Below the pieces are notes generated by a model. The model was not told the DNA's origin. It searched no databases and saw only the letters and a program-made list of their open reading frames with translations. A program made the translations under genes and the position numbers. 64,000 bases of DNA from Phoronis australis. Its lineage: Eukaryota; Phoronida; Phoronidae. The DNA is taken from contig NMRA01000123.1 in the NCBI GenBank assembly GCA_002633005.1, positions 730,550 to 794,549 on the forward strand. The letters are read 5' to 3'. Shown here piece after piece: positions 12,801 through 27,800 of the stretch (within the stretch, counting starts at the first letter, position 1; the number at the start of each line of letters is the position of its first letter).

Positions 12801-15800
12801 AACATATGTTTCCTATATATGGTTATTAGCCATCAAGAAATTCGAGCACCTGTGGTTAAATGGTGTTATGGGCATGCCGATGAGNNNNNNNNNNNNNNNN
12901 NNNNNNNNNNNNNNNNNNNNNNNNNNNNNNNNNNNNNNNNNNNNNNNNNNNNNNNNNNNNNNNNNNNNNNNNNNNNNNNNNNNNNNNNNNNNNNNNNNNN
13001 NNNNNNNNNNNNNNNNNNNNNNNNNNNNNNNNNNNNNNNNNNNNNNNNNNNNNNNNNNNNNNNNNNNNNNNNNNNNNNNNNNNNNNNNNNNNNNNNNNNN
13101 NNNNNNNNNNNNNNNNNNNNNNNNNNNNNNNNNNNNNNNNNNNNNNNNNNNNNNNNNNNNNNNNNNNNNNNNNNNNNNNNNNNNNNNNNNNNNNNNNNNN
13201 NNNNNNNNNNNNNNNNNNNNNNNNNNNNNNNNNNNNNNNNNNNNNNNNNNNNNNNNNNNNNNNNNNNNNNNNNNNNNNNNNNNNNNNNNNNNNNNNNNNN
13301 NNNNNNNNNNNNNNNNNNNNNNNNNNNNNNNNNNNNAATTGTAACTTACAAGGTTCAGCATTCTGAGCGCTAGTTTTCACCACTTATCAACAGGCATCAA
13401 CCTGGTTCTCTAAATGTGGGCCTCAATCATGAACTACTGGCCCAACAGTTTATAAGATGCGCGTCACTATTACACTACTGGATGGCACGGGATAAAATAG
13501 CGAGAGGCATGCAACTGACTTCCTTGGAGTCTGGCAGGGTAAGAGGCACAAGCTGCATTGAGAGATTTACTGTGATGACAAAGGTAGTGATGTGTAATAT
13601 GTTTAGTGGGACCCGTAATGCAATCAAAACACCAACAGTATAATAAACCATCATTTTTCTATGAAACAGAGGCATTAAAGGTCTGAATTTCTATACTTCA
13701 ATTTCCAGTGTGAGCAAGAAACACAGCTAATTCAATAAAAGAACAACAATCAGTTCAACAAAAGAGCAGGAACTGGTCACACAAAGGACCACCCTGTGCC
13801 CATGTACCTCTCTAGTTCATTCCGGGCCTGGCTTGCCTTCTCCACTTCTGCCGTGGCCGCGGCCAGCCTCTTGCTGAGTGAATCCGTGTCTGCTTCCAGC
13901 TTCTCCTGGGCCGCACGCATCTTCTCCACATTCGCCACCAGGGCGGCGTTTTCGTTCTTGGCGGCACTCAGTTGGATATTGTACTGTACTGTGGCATGAG
14001 CGAGAGCCTCCTCATTGAGTTTCTGGGAGTGAAACAAGAAATGCGTTGAATAAAATGCTAAAGGCCACATCTGCATAACAATGCTCGGTAGAGTTACTGC
14101 TGCCTAGGTATTGAGATTTTCTTTGTTTGAATATGCTAATTCATTCACCTAATTAATATGGAAGCCATATGAAAGGTCAGAAGTGTATTGAATAGCATAC
14201 ATTGAAAATAACTTTTTTGAATTCTTCCAGTGTCAAAAAATACTACACGTATCACTATAATTATTTTTGACAGGTTTGAACCTTCTCTCATGAAATTCAT
14301 TGTGAAGCCTTGTGCAGTGTGTGTGTTCTCCAGTCAACACTGGGGTGATCCAACCACATTGCTTGGTTGGCCATTTGCTAAGTGAATGATAAAATTCATT
14401 GAAACAAAAATGCAATACACAGAGTACTTGTTCTCGTTGATAGAATTTAAAGAACACCAGGTCTTCCAACTACCTAAAGCGGACTGACTTTGATGGTTAA
14501 GGCATAATCAACAGCCGCAGTGAATATATCACCGACCCAGCAACTATTTAATGAGCCTTAAATTTTGTATTAGATAATCTATGGGCTAAGCTCTAGGCTG
14601 CTCACTCACAATATCATTCCTCAGTTCATCCACCTGCGACAGAAGATCTTCATTTTCGGCAGAAAGTATTCCGTTCTCATCCTTTAGACGATTTCTAACC
14701 TTCTCCAGTTCCATCTGTAAGAAAAAGACTGTCAGAATTCACCTCACCTAGAGAGAATCTTTCAGTGCACTTGGCTGTGACTTATGCAAGTTTTACTGTA
14801 AATCATTCAAACAATACAGGCTAGCCGTGTAATTGAGATCAAGGACTGTTTCATATGCAAAAGTAGGATTATCATCTTGTGTTGTAAAGAAAGCAGCATG
14901 CATACGAACAAACATCATAAATTTTTCCAGTATATGACACCCAATTCACACAACCCTTAAACCATACAAGTATCCTTGCACCTAGCTGTGAACTTTGACA
15001 CACTTAAGTGATCACTTGGTTCAACAGATGACCTTTGACCCAATCTAAAACCCTCGTCTGAAATAACTCATCACCCCACACAGGTAACCTGTGATCACTG
15101 CAATTTTTAACTCAAATGACCCATGACCAACACAGTTGCCCTTGACATAATTCTTAATTAAATGACCCATGAAACACACATGTAACACTTGACATAATTC
15201 TTAACTTAAAAGGATACCAAACCTAGTTTGGCCTATTACACTATCTAAAAGTGACTTTCCCATCCAGTTAATCTCTGAATCAAAATCATGCTCTGTAACC
15301 CTCGACAACCCCCATAAGTTTGGAGGAAAATTAGAAAACTCCTTTCAAAGACTGCTAAACGGGCAAGTGTGACCTATGCTTTTAGCAATTATACACGACA
15401 ACTGTCGGACAAGACCACTCACCAAGGACCATAACATCCAAATTGGGACATAGGGAGTATGAGATTAGTTGATTCCTGTCTCTAACTTGGAATATTGACA
15501 CTTATGATGCATTAGCAGGTAACAGAATGAGAATTGGTTGAAATCATCAAAACAGGGTTTAGGATGCTTTTAAATGACTCATGACTCACATAGTTGACCC
15601 TTGACCCACCTTAGTCTGGTAGAGCTCCGCATTCATTTTGTCAAGGTTGCCCTGTGCCACCTGCCGTGTCTCGTCTGCTTCCTCAAGTTTATTGATGACT
15701 TCAGCCTGAACACACATTTAAAGGGATCATTATCACGTTTACCTGAGCACAGTTGGAGCTTATCTATACTGATTTGAACAATTGCATTGTTCTGCAAAGG

Positions 15801-18800
15801 CATCATACGATGCAGTGAAAGAAATAAAAATATATTCCAATTTTTTAATCTATGTACTACATTCTTGAGGAAAGTAATATAGAGTATTTGCAGTAAACTA
15901 TGGGAAAAAGACCAATCAGTAGTAAATCACAGCCAATTCTACTTAGCTCAAGGTGAAATTCAACACGGATTACATATTTCAATAGGAAAAGCCGATAAAT
16001 AAAGCAGACTGTATGTTACATTGACCAAGGCTCCCTAACTATACTTCACAGCTGCTATTAAACAGGTTGTTAACTTCATGCCAACAATCAAACTCAATGC
16101 ACAATTCACACAACGGGTAAGCAGGTTCTGATGTTCAAATCACAGAGTGTTGGTCGAGGTGGGAAGACATCTATCTGTTGATAAATACCTACAATGATCT
16201 TAATGTAAACAAAGCTCTGGTAAAAATTTTGTGGAAGATGAATTTCTTTTTATTGTATGTCCCCTCCACAATGATTTACGAATAAGATTGCTGCCTAACT
16301 TACATTGGACCAATTATAGTGATCGTTCCTTTTTGAGCTTAACGAGAATTTTTGAACCCTGTGTGCTGAAAATTTTGATGAAGTGTGTGTATCACGCTTC
16401 TGTACTCAGAAGGATGCCTAAAATATTATGTGCGCACGTATGTGCACTCATATATTGTATTTTATATATGTTGTGGGCCGACGGCCTCAAGTGCAAAAAT
16501 AAATGATGAAAAAAAGAGTTGGAACGAGAATCACACAAATATTCCAAAGTCTCAACTGAACAGGAAGAGCACAACTTGCCTGCTGATTGGTTGACTTGTT
16601 CCGTTCTTCAGCCCACGTGTCATGCAATCTCTGCTGCTCTTCATTGATCTGTTCCTGCAGCTGACGTGTCGTCTTCTCTTGGTGAAGTTGACGACCAATG
16701 TCTTCTTTTTCCTCCTCCATCTGTGAAAATCAATCAAGTGCTTAGAGTGTTTAAGCGTTAGCGTGTTGGTACTTATCAACAACTTGATCAAGAATACCGA
16801 GTCTGACGTAGCACAAACCATGAACGCATGCAGAATTTACCACCAGGTGAGAATTGAACTAGTTCGAACTATTTTGAAATTTCATTTTGTACAGTTGTCA
16901 TAGTTGAACCAGGGAATGTTCAAGAGTCAAGTTTCACACACCCTTGAGAAAGTGCGCCTTGCTACCCGATTAACCTTGTATAACTTGGCATGTCACTGAT
17001 CAATGAACAATTACAAACACCAGTTCCCTTTAATTTCAGAATGGTGTGCTTTACAACATGCATATGCCTGAATATCTTCAATACAATTATTGTATTGTTC
17101 ATAACTATTCAATTCTCAATAAACAGGACAGCTGGTACACCTCGGCAGCTGACATGGCCTATAGGCGTTACACCTGCCCTTGAAACAACCCGCGAAGCAT
17201 ATTTGACCTGGTCTCAAACTAATTAATAACTGTGCCAACAACAGTTAGAAACAGAAGATAAATTCTGATGACCTGAATTTTTCACAAGATTTACAAGCAC
17301 GTACAAATAAAGGTTTAAACATTTCAGAAAGGTAATGTGTTAGAGAGTGGAAAAATTCTTAACCGCAATATGGCTGCCGGCTCTAGTTAAGAATATTCAA
17401 TTTGAATGAACCTTTCATACCTGTCTCAAGGCCAGCTGCAGGCTCCTCACCTCCATTTGAGCATTACGTAAGTTCATGTCTGCCTTCTGTTTGCTTTCAA
17501 TCTCGCTGAAAATTAGACAACATTTTTAACTACCATACTTTTACAACAGTCAAACACATCTCTAAAATAGTCAGCATGTAAACAAACTATTAACTAAGGT
17601 AAAATCTCCACATTTTAGGAACAACGCGGCAGGAAGTAAATAATGTTTTATTTTGTATTTTCTTCATAAAATATCAGTAATGCTAAATAAACACTTGACC
17701 ATTTTTAAGTTACTATATACTAATTTAAAGGTACTGTAAGATAGCATAGGCATTCACAGCAATGTTAGAAATCTTAATGCGAAAGATGAAAAAAATTCAT
17801 TTTGGCAATGATTTTTTGGCTGACCTTGGTGAAATTTTTGTTTACACTTAACCAACTCATTGAGACAGATATCACCCTCGCTTAAGATAAAGGCAACACA
17901 AAATTCATCGAATTCTCTTATCTGCAGAACGTTGTGACATTGCCTCGGGCAAAAACCGATCGCCTCAGCATATGACACCTGGCAAAAAAAAATTAGTAAG
18001 ATCTTCCACAATCCTCATTTGAAACAGGAACTTTAAACTCCATAACATAACAAGTGACTGTAAGCAGCATTAAGCCTGGAGTAAGGAAAATATTATGACG
18101 AAGATAGAGCACATTTATTAGTACATGAAATTATACCTTGTGAAAAATGATGCAGTTGGACTATCCATAAATGAGATAAGTGAATTTCAATAACACAGGT
18201 TCAGCTACACGAGTCCCGTACCGTTTCTGATAATGTTTATAACTCAGGGTCACTACATAGATCTCCGCCCGTCACTCATAAAGTTTATTGCTCCTCCTTC
18301 TGTGGACTATACCCAGATTTGATCCGTCACTCATCTAGTATACTTCTTTCCTTCTGTGGTCACTAATAAGACCTCAGTCACTCACCCACCTGATGTTCTT
18401 CCTGCTTCCCTCATGTCTACCAAGATCTCAGCAGTCATGAACATGTCAGCCGTCACTCATCCGATATATTGCTCCTCCTCCTATGGTCTCCATCCAAATC
18501 TTAACTGCCACTCACCTGGTGTATAGCTCCTCCTCCTACAGTTATTACCCACATCTCAGCTGTCACTCACCTGGTGTATAGCTTCTCCTTCTACATTTAT
18601 TACCCACATCTCAGCTGTCACTCACCTGGTGTATAGCTCCTCCTCCTACAGTTATTACCCACATCTCAGCTGTCACTCACCTGGTGTATTGCTCCTCCTT
18701 TCTCGACAATTGTTGCTTGGTCTTCTGAAGGAGAACCTCAGCATTCTTCCGCTTCTCCACCTCTTCATTCACATTGTACCTGCAAGTCATAAGTCATACT

Positions 18801-21800
18801 CCACTATGCACAAAAAGTAATGATTGAAAATGACTCAAAATTTCTCCATCTTGACTGCGTCACAGTAGTTATCCATCATGATTAGGAATGATGGCATTCA
18901 TCGGAAAATATCATGCTAAACAAGCCAGTTTATAGACAGGATTTTGCCAAAGTGACAAGCCATTAGTCACCATTTCTTGCAAAAAAATCTAATTTCGCCA
19001 TCATGACGAGAGCAAATAAATTGTCCATAGTCATTTTTGGTGTGTACAGTATGCCCTACATGAGCTTTAGAAACATTCATTTCAAGAACACCAAAAATGA
19101 CTAATTAAAGCAACAATTTGCATGTGCTTACCTTGGGCTCACAACTAGTGAGACTATTACGTTAGGAAACAAAATTATTGCAGTAACGACTTTTGCTTTG
19201 ATTTTATGTTTGTCAGACAACATAGTACAAGATCCGAAATACAGCAGATAACACCAGTCAGTATGACTGGACACTCAATGAATCCTTTTAGTTACTTACT
19301 CCAGATTCCTTATCTTTGCTTCCAGGTCTAGCTTGCTCTGTTCCAGCAGAGATCGACTCTGGGTCAGGTTGTCAATTTTTCTACAAAATTGATAAAAACA
19401 TGAGAATGGAATTATTTTGGCCATAGCTAGTTTCCAAAAGTGACTCACAGCAAGAAATTGAGTACAGAAAAACTAGTCTGGACCCTGTTCCCAGTATTCA
19501 AGTAACTAGGGAATGTGTTTGACCTATTCCGTTGTAAATTAACTAAAAATCTACGAAGATTACCTCAAAGATCGCCAATTGAACAAAACTTGTCCAATGG
19601 CAGTTTTCAAGAAAGAGCACGTTCTCAAAAAATCCTGACAGCAAATCTAACATTTGTGAAGCAAGTGTCACAAAACCGAGGTTTTTTAAGCATTCCAAAA
19701 CCAAGAGTACATTCAAAGCTTAGCATTATTACCTATTGAGATCATTCTTCTCTTTCTCCCAACTCTTCTTCCTGTTCTCCAAGTTTGTCCTTAGGTTTCG
19801 CTCTTTGTCCAGCTGTTTCCTCAACTCCCGTAATTGATCTGTTGAACTGCTGAGGCCAGTTGTATCTGCGCAAATGAGAAAAAAAAAACAACAAAACTGA
19901 GTTAATTATGAGATAGACATCTCTCATCACTTTTCACCAAGTCGGGCAACGCAGATAACTTAAAGCACGAAAAATGATAATCCAAGATTTTCAGAACGCG
20001 AGTATTGATAAATCACGAAAATGATACAAAAAAGATTTAAAATATGAAAATTTGGCACAATGATGCAAGCTCACGTTCAAGGGCTTGGTGTGTGAAAAGC
20101 CAAATGGCCACCAGTGAAAGTGATGGGAGTGGTCAAGTATAGCCATGAGGCTCACTATTTACGTTTCATCAGTCAAAACATTATGCTCATCAAGCTGTGA
20201 CCAGAGAGTAGATTCTGTCAGCCGTGTTACTAGAACAGATATATTCAGCTTCAGGTTACTGGTGTACAAACACCGATAATAAAAAATACCCCCATACACG
20301 CACACACAGAATGGGATCATCTCTCACTGTGCGCTACAAACATTTTCCCAATGCATGCCATGTGCCAACAGTTGTACAAGATATTAAAGTGGCAGTAAGC
20401 CTGAGTACTCCTTCAAAGAAACAAATTCTAATTTAGAACACACGCCGCTTTGAAATTGGGCCTCAACTTGTTCATGATTCAGATAAGAACTTCAAGAGAT
20501 TTTTGGTTTTGCTAAGAATTGGCAGTTCACTATTGCTCGAGACCACGCTTGGCAAATAAAATGACACGGCGAGACAAGCAAACTTGTAGAGTCTTGCCTT
20601 GAGTAATGACAACTGTTGGTTCTTTACAAGCCTAGAAATTACGCGTATTTTTACAAGGAACAAAACCGAGACCAATTTCATGACAATGACTCATTAAAAT
20701 CAAAATTTGTTCTTTGTGATGGAAGGTGGGCTTATGACCACTTTAAGTAAAGGCTCTTCATCGGCTGCTATGGTCATACCGTTGAGTCCAAGTGACCGGT
20801 TCTGGAAATCTCTTGTCGGAGAGTAGATCTCACGAGGCTCATCATTTTCTGTTGACGAGTATGACAGTCCATCATCGTCCGGATTCATGGTGCCATTAGT
20901 GATACCATTCTTAGGACTGAGATAGAGAGCAAAGGAAGGATTTGTATGACTTGAACAAACAGAATCTTATGTTTCACTTATGTGCTCTTGGGTCAAACGG
21001 TATGTAATATTTCAAACAAAACCTTTCGATTAATTTTGAACCCTATTCATGAAATACCATAATTTCATGAAATGCTCTAATTAAATTTTTACACATTTTC
21101 TAATAACACTAACAATGATGGAGGAATATCATCATTAATCTCATGTACTTTGGCTACAAGAGGAAGACTTGTTATTCTTTGCCTTTAGATGCAGAACGTG
21201 CCAAGAGCAATTAAAATTAAAAATACAATTTCCCCCATAATGAATGCTACATCTGAACATGATGTAAATGACAGGTAACTAATATCTCTTATTCCAGTGA
21301 AATTCAAACCATACAATGGCATTTTCAAATTTAGTTGAAAACTTTCACCTTTTCCCAACTTGTCTAATGGCTAATACTGTGACAATGAATGTTGTAAGCA
21401 CTGAGCTATCACGTGTACCTGAATGAACTCGGGATGGGGGGATTCAGCTATAACGCTTCTGTTGTCTTTCAGGTGCATTGTGGGATGGTAGTCAGCTGGT
21501 AAATACACAGTGACATCACAGATAGCTAGGTGACGTATAAACAATGTGTTGAAAAACAACACTTGTCATTACAGCACAAAATTGAAAGCATAGGATCATT
21601 GCAACATGGCTTACCGTGCCAATAAGAATAAGCAACCAACAGACTGAAAGTCAGCATCAAAATGTATTGAATCTACACACAAGTTTCACGAGAAATGTAG
21701 ATTATCCATCAAATTACACACCAAGAAGATATCTGTGATGTCACCAGATCTTTGAGCCATCAACCATCCCGTAAAGCATTTGAAAACACAACAGCAACGA

Positions 21801-24800
21801 ACTCCCCCGAATTGTATCAAGAAAGAAAGCCTCACGCTGTTAAGAAGTCTTCTTGCAGTGATTCTCCAAAGTCACTCTCGGTGATCGAGTCGTCTAGGCT
21901 ATTAGCTGTTCTACGCGCCATGCGAGTGCGCGCCTCCTGCAGCTCTCTCTCCGCTCGCTCACGCCGTGCGCGGATCTCGCGCGACTTCTCGTCCTCCTTG
22001 TCAGAGATGTTGTTGATACGCTCCAGTTCTTCCCTGCACACAATGTGATAGAATGTTACATATGTAATATTACACAAGCATTGACAGATATGGTCCCAAT
22101 ATTCATTTATTATTACACGGCCACAGGTTTTTCGTCCCTCTGATTTGTTTGCCTCCCTACATAGGCATAATTTTACCTGCTTTGATGTATTGACATTGCC
22201 TACTCGCTTTGTTGTCAGTTTCGACGCCCGGATGCATGAAATAATCCTAAATAAGGACTCAGGTGTGATTCTCGATTTTTCTTTCCACCCTCATTGTCCT
22301 TTCTTATTCAGTCTTATTCTCATTACTGAGTCCATTTTGACAATCACGGGATAGTGGCTTTAACAAATGTTTTAACGGGATTTGACGAAAAAAATATGCG
22401 GTTAAGTGCTGGTGTATTAACTGCATGGCAAATGACACATAGAACATCTGCAGTGAACACAACGCATCTGAAAAAATCTCTGTTAAATGCGACTGTTCAA
22501 TATGGAGTAAGACAAGGTTTAAGAAATGTTCAATATGGAGTAAGACAAGGTTTAAGATTGTTCAATTTGTAGTAAAACTTTAAGCCCGTTCAACACGGAG
22601 TATAATGTGGATTTAAGACTGGTCAATATAGAATAACACATAGGTTTAATACAGCTAAATATGGAGTACCGTAAGACATGGGTTTAAGACTACCATATTC
22701 CATAAGCAATAATTAAAGACATAGGTTTAAAGGCCCTTTCATACTAATATGGAGGCGTCAGTGTTTTGGGGAGTTGTGAACGGTTAACTTTGGTCCTGGA
22801 TTGAAGATAACAGCACTGGTTAACTTCGCAGCAAACAGGTCAATTTAACAGCAGAGCGTCCACACTGCGGTGCAATATGAACGGTCAACTTCAGTCCCAT
22901 CAAAATTATCACCAGGGGCCACTGTTATCGTCAACAATTTTAATTTACAAAAAGGCAGTGTCGTCGCCAATAGTTGCTTATATTTTGCTCAAATAACGGC
23001 CAAGCAAATTAGAAATAAGTTTTATGTCAATTAGCACATGTAAATGTTCCCAAGTTGTCGCATTATAAAACCTTAGCGTACAGGCGATGCATCAGCTCTA
23101 CCTTGCGATATTTTGATGACAACAGCGTCCGTCATCTACCGTTTACTTCGATGTCCGTTAACAACCGAAGCCAGTATGAACGGTTCAGTTAACTTTGCAG
23201 TTTACGTAGAAGCTCCGCTCAGAGTTAAGTCAGTATCAAAAGGCCTTACGACTGCCGACTGTTCAATATGGAATAATCAAGACACGTGGATTGATCTTCG
23301 ATTGCACTGCAACTTCTCTGAAGTCATGACCCCGCACTAGCTCGATCAGCCACACATCAATCACTGGCAATCGGAAGGTACATGTACATTTCGAAATATT
23401 GAAGTTGTACCGTATTGTTCCAAAACTGTTCAACGGAAGCAGCAGCAGAGAATCCATAGTCAAGTTGTATGCCACGCAGTCGTTTATCCTAGGCAAGCCA
23501 CATTGTTTAAAAACTTCGCCTGCGTGCATTTTTGTTGATTCCCAAAACCTGGCTACAATTGCTGAGGGTGAACCAATCAGGCCTTTATGCAGCGTATGGC
23601 CTGGGCGTCCAAATGGACGCCCTGGCACTAATGTGGAAGCCCTGGCAAGGATGCCCAATGTATCATTTGGATGCCCACTGTCAATAGGAACCTTTCAAGT
23701 TTGGACTCGCACATTGTAATGAATACTAGGAAGCCTCTGAAGGCTCACAGTGGGCGCTCTTTTTCAAAGCAGGAAGATATATACAATGTATATACAAAGT
23801 ATATGCATTGTTGCTATTTTGACACTTGATTGACAGCATTGTAAAAGTCTTGGTCTACACAGTTTTTTTTAGTTAAAATGCTTACCATAGAAGGCTGTTT
23901 TATAAACTCAGATGTAAAAACCTTGATCTAGATGCATTTTTTTTTAAATCTGTGTGTTTGGGGGTATTGCTGGGGGTGGGGGGTTACGCGTCGGAATCAT
24001 GGACGCCCTGGAATATTGGGAACCCCATTTTGGACACCCTATTTTCAAAATGCTGGATAAAGGCCTGGAACCAATCATGCCCTTTTTGGTCTGACTACTA
24101 CTGCATTGATAATTTATTTTACAGCACAGTTTTGCTCAACAGCCCAATACCGCTACAGGCACCCATAATCCTGCATGAAGACCTCCACGCAGCAATTCCC
24201 AAAGGATGATGCTAAATACCAAGTAGTAAACTATGAACACCAACTGGACATCTACACAACAAATATTCTTAGAGAGGTGTAACTTGTAAGGATGGTAATG
24301 GACAGAGGATTTGTAACTGAATATTGTTGTTCAAGCCACTGCATTTTTAATATGAATAACTGGATGGTGTTAAAAGATTACTTGGAAATCTGAAGAGTTT
24401 ATTCCTACAATTCGAATAGAATTAACCCACTATTGGAAATTGATCAAATTTAAACAACAATGACTTGAGAGGCAGGCCATTATCAAGCCTAATGAGATGA
24501 ACAATGAATGTCCTCACTATAAACTTGTACTCGCTGATTAGGATTTGAACAAGTTCTTAATGAACATGATGCTGGGTAACATCATAACCTGCAGTGGATT
24601 GAAGTTGCCAGACAGCAAAGCAACATAAAACTGACGATGCATCAAAACTGAAACCAAATCAACAAACCTCCTACCTGACAAATCAGTCACCTAGCGTTCT
24701 ACAAACTCTACATCTCACTGCAGCATTCACAGTTAGCCTGATCATATTACAATCCTATTCACACATTCCCAGTAGTTACAGCCTGTCAAACAATGCCAGC

Positions 24801-27800
24801 CTATGATCCCAGGGGAATTTCCAAATGCTGCCTAGACTATATCCTCACAACAAGCTGTTAATCGCCTCTGTCAATCAATGTTGAGTTTCAAATGCACACA
24901 ACCCCCACTACTATAGCTCAACCAGCTTTACTATAACCCAGTCACAACCACAACACAAACAAAGACTGTAGGTGAGCAGACAAGCTAGTGTATTGTAATT
25001 GTGAAAACAGCTAAATTTTAACAACACAAAGCGTGCCATTCACTCTCTCTCAGTGGAGCGGAATGCTCAGGCATTGAATAGACTGGAATATTTAAATTAG
25101 CAGATGCATTGCCATAAAACATTAACTGGTTGAATAAGTGAAAAGCATGACGACCATATGAAAAAAATGATAATAAAACATTGTGATTTTTATTGCGCAT
25201 TCTGAAAGATCATAAATATGAAGGTAAATCAGTTTTACAGCTTCATAATAACAGGCCTGAATACTAAATGTATGTTAACTGTACAACACCTTAAACTGAA
25301 AGAAACAGAATGCATAGCTGACCTATAACACAACTATACCTAAATCTAAGATGACGGTACATTTTAAGTAATATTCACCTCTTGCAAAACATTAGTTTTG
25401 CATTACCAAGCAGCAGATAGTGTCAGTCAACAACAATGCAGCTTAAAACATCACCCACCTAGGGTGCCTTACAGATCACGGAACAAAAAATAAAACCGGC
25501 AGTTCCTGACTTGAGGACCTAGGGGAATCTCCTAAAGAAGAGTTATGTACAACTACAGCCTCGTGACCTTTTCATGACCAGCTTCCCTGCAAAAAGGCAC
25601 TCTTTTTTTCGGCCAAATTTACCAATGACTTGTGTCATTTCCCCAATAGTGCCTTCACTACATGGCATTCAAACTCTAAATATGGTTCTCATATCCTACT
25701 TGAAAATCAACACACCAGTATTGCTCTTCGTGTTATCCAATTTTTCAAAACTTTGGCTTTAGAAGACTCACTCAACTTTGTCAAAAAGGCATCTTGTTTT
25801 TCACTGTTGCAGGCTTAATGTGTCAATCCTTGCAAAAGGGTGAGGGATTAACTCTTAAAGGGTGGTGTTTCAGGAACAAATCCTTACAATTAAGGGTGAC
25901 ATTTTCACTGAAGCTCCCTTCAAATGGGTCGGCTTTTTAGTGTATTATCCAAACTCCAGCCCCCATCCCCCATCAAAAATATAGTCGGCTTATGATGACC
26001 TAATTATGCGTGAAATTTAATATTAAATGACCCAATTTCCTGCCACTAATAACTAAGTATTCTGTAGCCTAGGTGAAATCAATACTCTAAGCCAGTGATT
26101 AATGTACGCAATAATATAACAAATCTAGGATGAAATATGGCCGACAAGTCAACTGTTATTTCAACTGATTGTTTTTGTTCATAAAAGAGTGTTACTACCT
26201 CATTGATGCTTTACTATCTTCAAGCTTAGCTACTACTACCATTGGGACAATATTTTGACAAACTGCTGGCGTCAACAACGTTATGAGTCAGTGCACTATA
26301 AAAGTAGCCAATTTAGACACTCAGTGGTGAGACTATACATATCAAATATGACATCAGAGTGAACTCATTTGGATTCTGTACTGAACAAAATGAGCATTCG
26401 GTAGAATCATTGTATTCCATTGTATTTCATTGTATTTCATGGCATCTTCGCATCATTTTGCTTGTGGTAAAGCGTTCAGGCTTCCCTGACAATCGGACTA
26501 CTTGACCAAGTGTATACTTACACAGTGCATCAATGTTTACTACCAAAACCAGGATGCCAATTGCCTGTTTCACTTCATTGCTTTGGACTAAGGGTTAACA
26601 TCATCAAAACACCATTTAGAACCAACAGTCTGTACTGATTTTGAAACTACCAACGCTTCCTGGACACTATGGCACACTGATAGCAAAATGCAAACAGTTC
26701 TAAACAAACAACATCTCACTTTTTTAAATCTTACCTGCCCATTTCTGAAGTGTCCTACTTTTAAATTGATTTTCACCTGTTTAGGTTAACGGATTACATG
26801 TCAAACGAACACCGCCATATTAAAGCACACGTCAAAATATAAAACCTAACCCAAGCCAGCACTGTTTGCTAACAACTGCTATCTCTATATAATACAAGGA
26901 TTTGATAGCATTTCTTTGTTGACAGAGATTCTAGGTTAGACATTATCAGATTTTGAAACGCACTAAATCAACCATGACCCGGGGGGTAGACTCATCTTGA
27001 CAAATTCAGGAGGGATTGGAGATATCGATTACAGTAATTTCAAAAAGGACCAAAACACCTGTATAAATTGCAGCATTAAAACAAACAAAGTATTCCACCC
27101 CATAACATGATCGAAAACAATGGTTTCAAAGACGGCACTTCGCTAAGCTGCGAGGTCAGAGAGAGACTATTCAATAACTCCTAAGTGCCAGGAGAGGTTT
27201 TTAATACAGGAAACAATAATGTAAGGACCAGTGGAGCACATGTATTGACATGGGCACTGGAGTCTGCAGCAAACTTCACTCACAGCTTTTATTTGTCAAC
27301 TGTTTTAAAAGTTTATTTAATTCCTAAAATGAGTTTGTATTTTGAGGGCTAAAAAATGCAATTTTGGCATTGCTGTTGAGTGGGAATGATTTCTTGGAGT
27401 TTGCTAGCTTGACTAGAGCCATAAAATATTACAGTTAATTGCTTTGTGATTTTAATATGAATTGGTAATTCTTGCCATTGTATGCCTGGCAATACACACA
27501 GTGAAGTTCAGGCCCGTGTCTTCACCCTTTAAGCATGCTTAAAATACTAAGTTATTTAATGCATGGGATTTTGATCAGTGACAGAGTGTGCGGCTGCAAC
27601 TGTGGGTTTGATTTTGTGCTACTGCTAAGAATTCTCCTTTTCAATACCTGAGTAGGATGATCACAGTACACTTAAAAGACTGCACTGTGACAGTACCTCT
27701 GAGCACTATTAAGATAGCATTTTTACACTAGAGGTCAGCACATGTTCAATTAGGAGCATGCTGCTGTTGTCCTTAACCACCATTGCTTATCCATATCACA

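Larger units (their letters stand above)
14715..21835. other. Introns between e29 and e37: mostly unremarkable
   Basis: Introns of about 400-1,150 bases. Beyond the arrays at 15011-15609 and 18271-18680 I see AT-rich unique sequence and no open frame with splice sites that would fit the coding chain. Confidence 0.55.

Noticed and set aside
12751-13383. Open frames of about 180-197 residues around 12.8-13.4 kb
   Set aside because: They consist almost wholly of unknown bases in the assembly gap.
11799-14022. Using both e38 copies in one mRNA
   Set aside because: Copy B ends in phase 2 and copy A begins in phase 0, so tandem inclusion would shift the frame.
23263-23658. Open frames of 106-131 residues at 23.3-23.7 kb
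   Set aside because: They overlap a hAT-type MITE end and unique intron DNA, with no splice or homology support.
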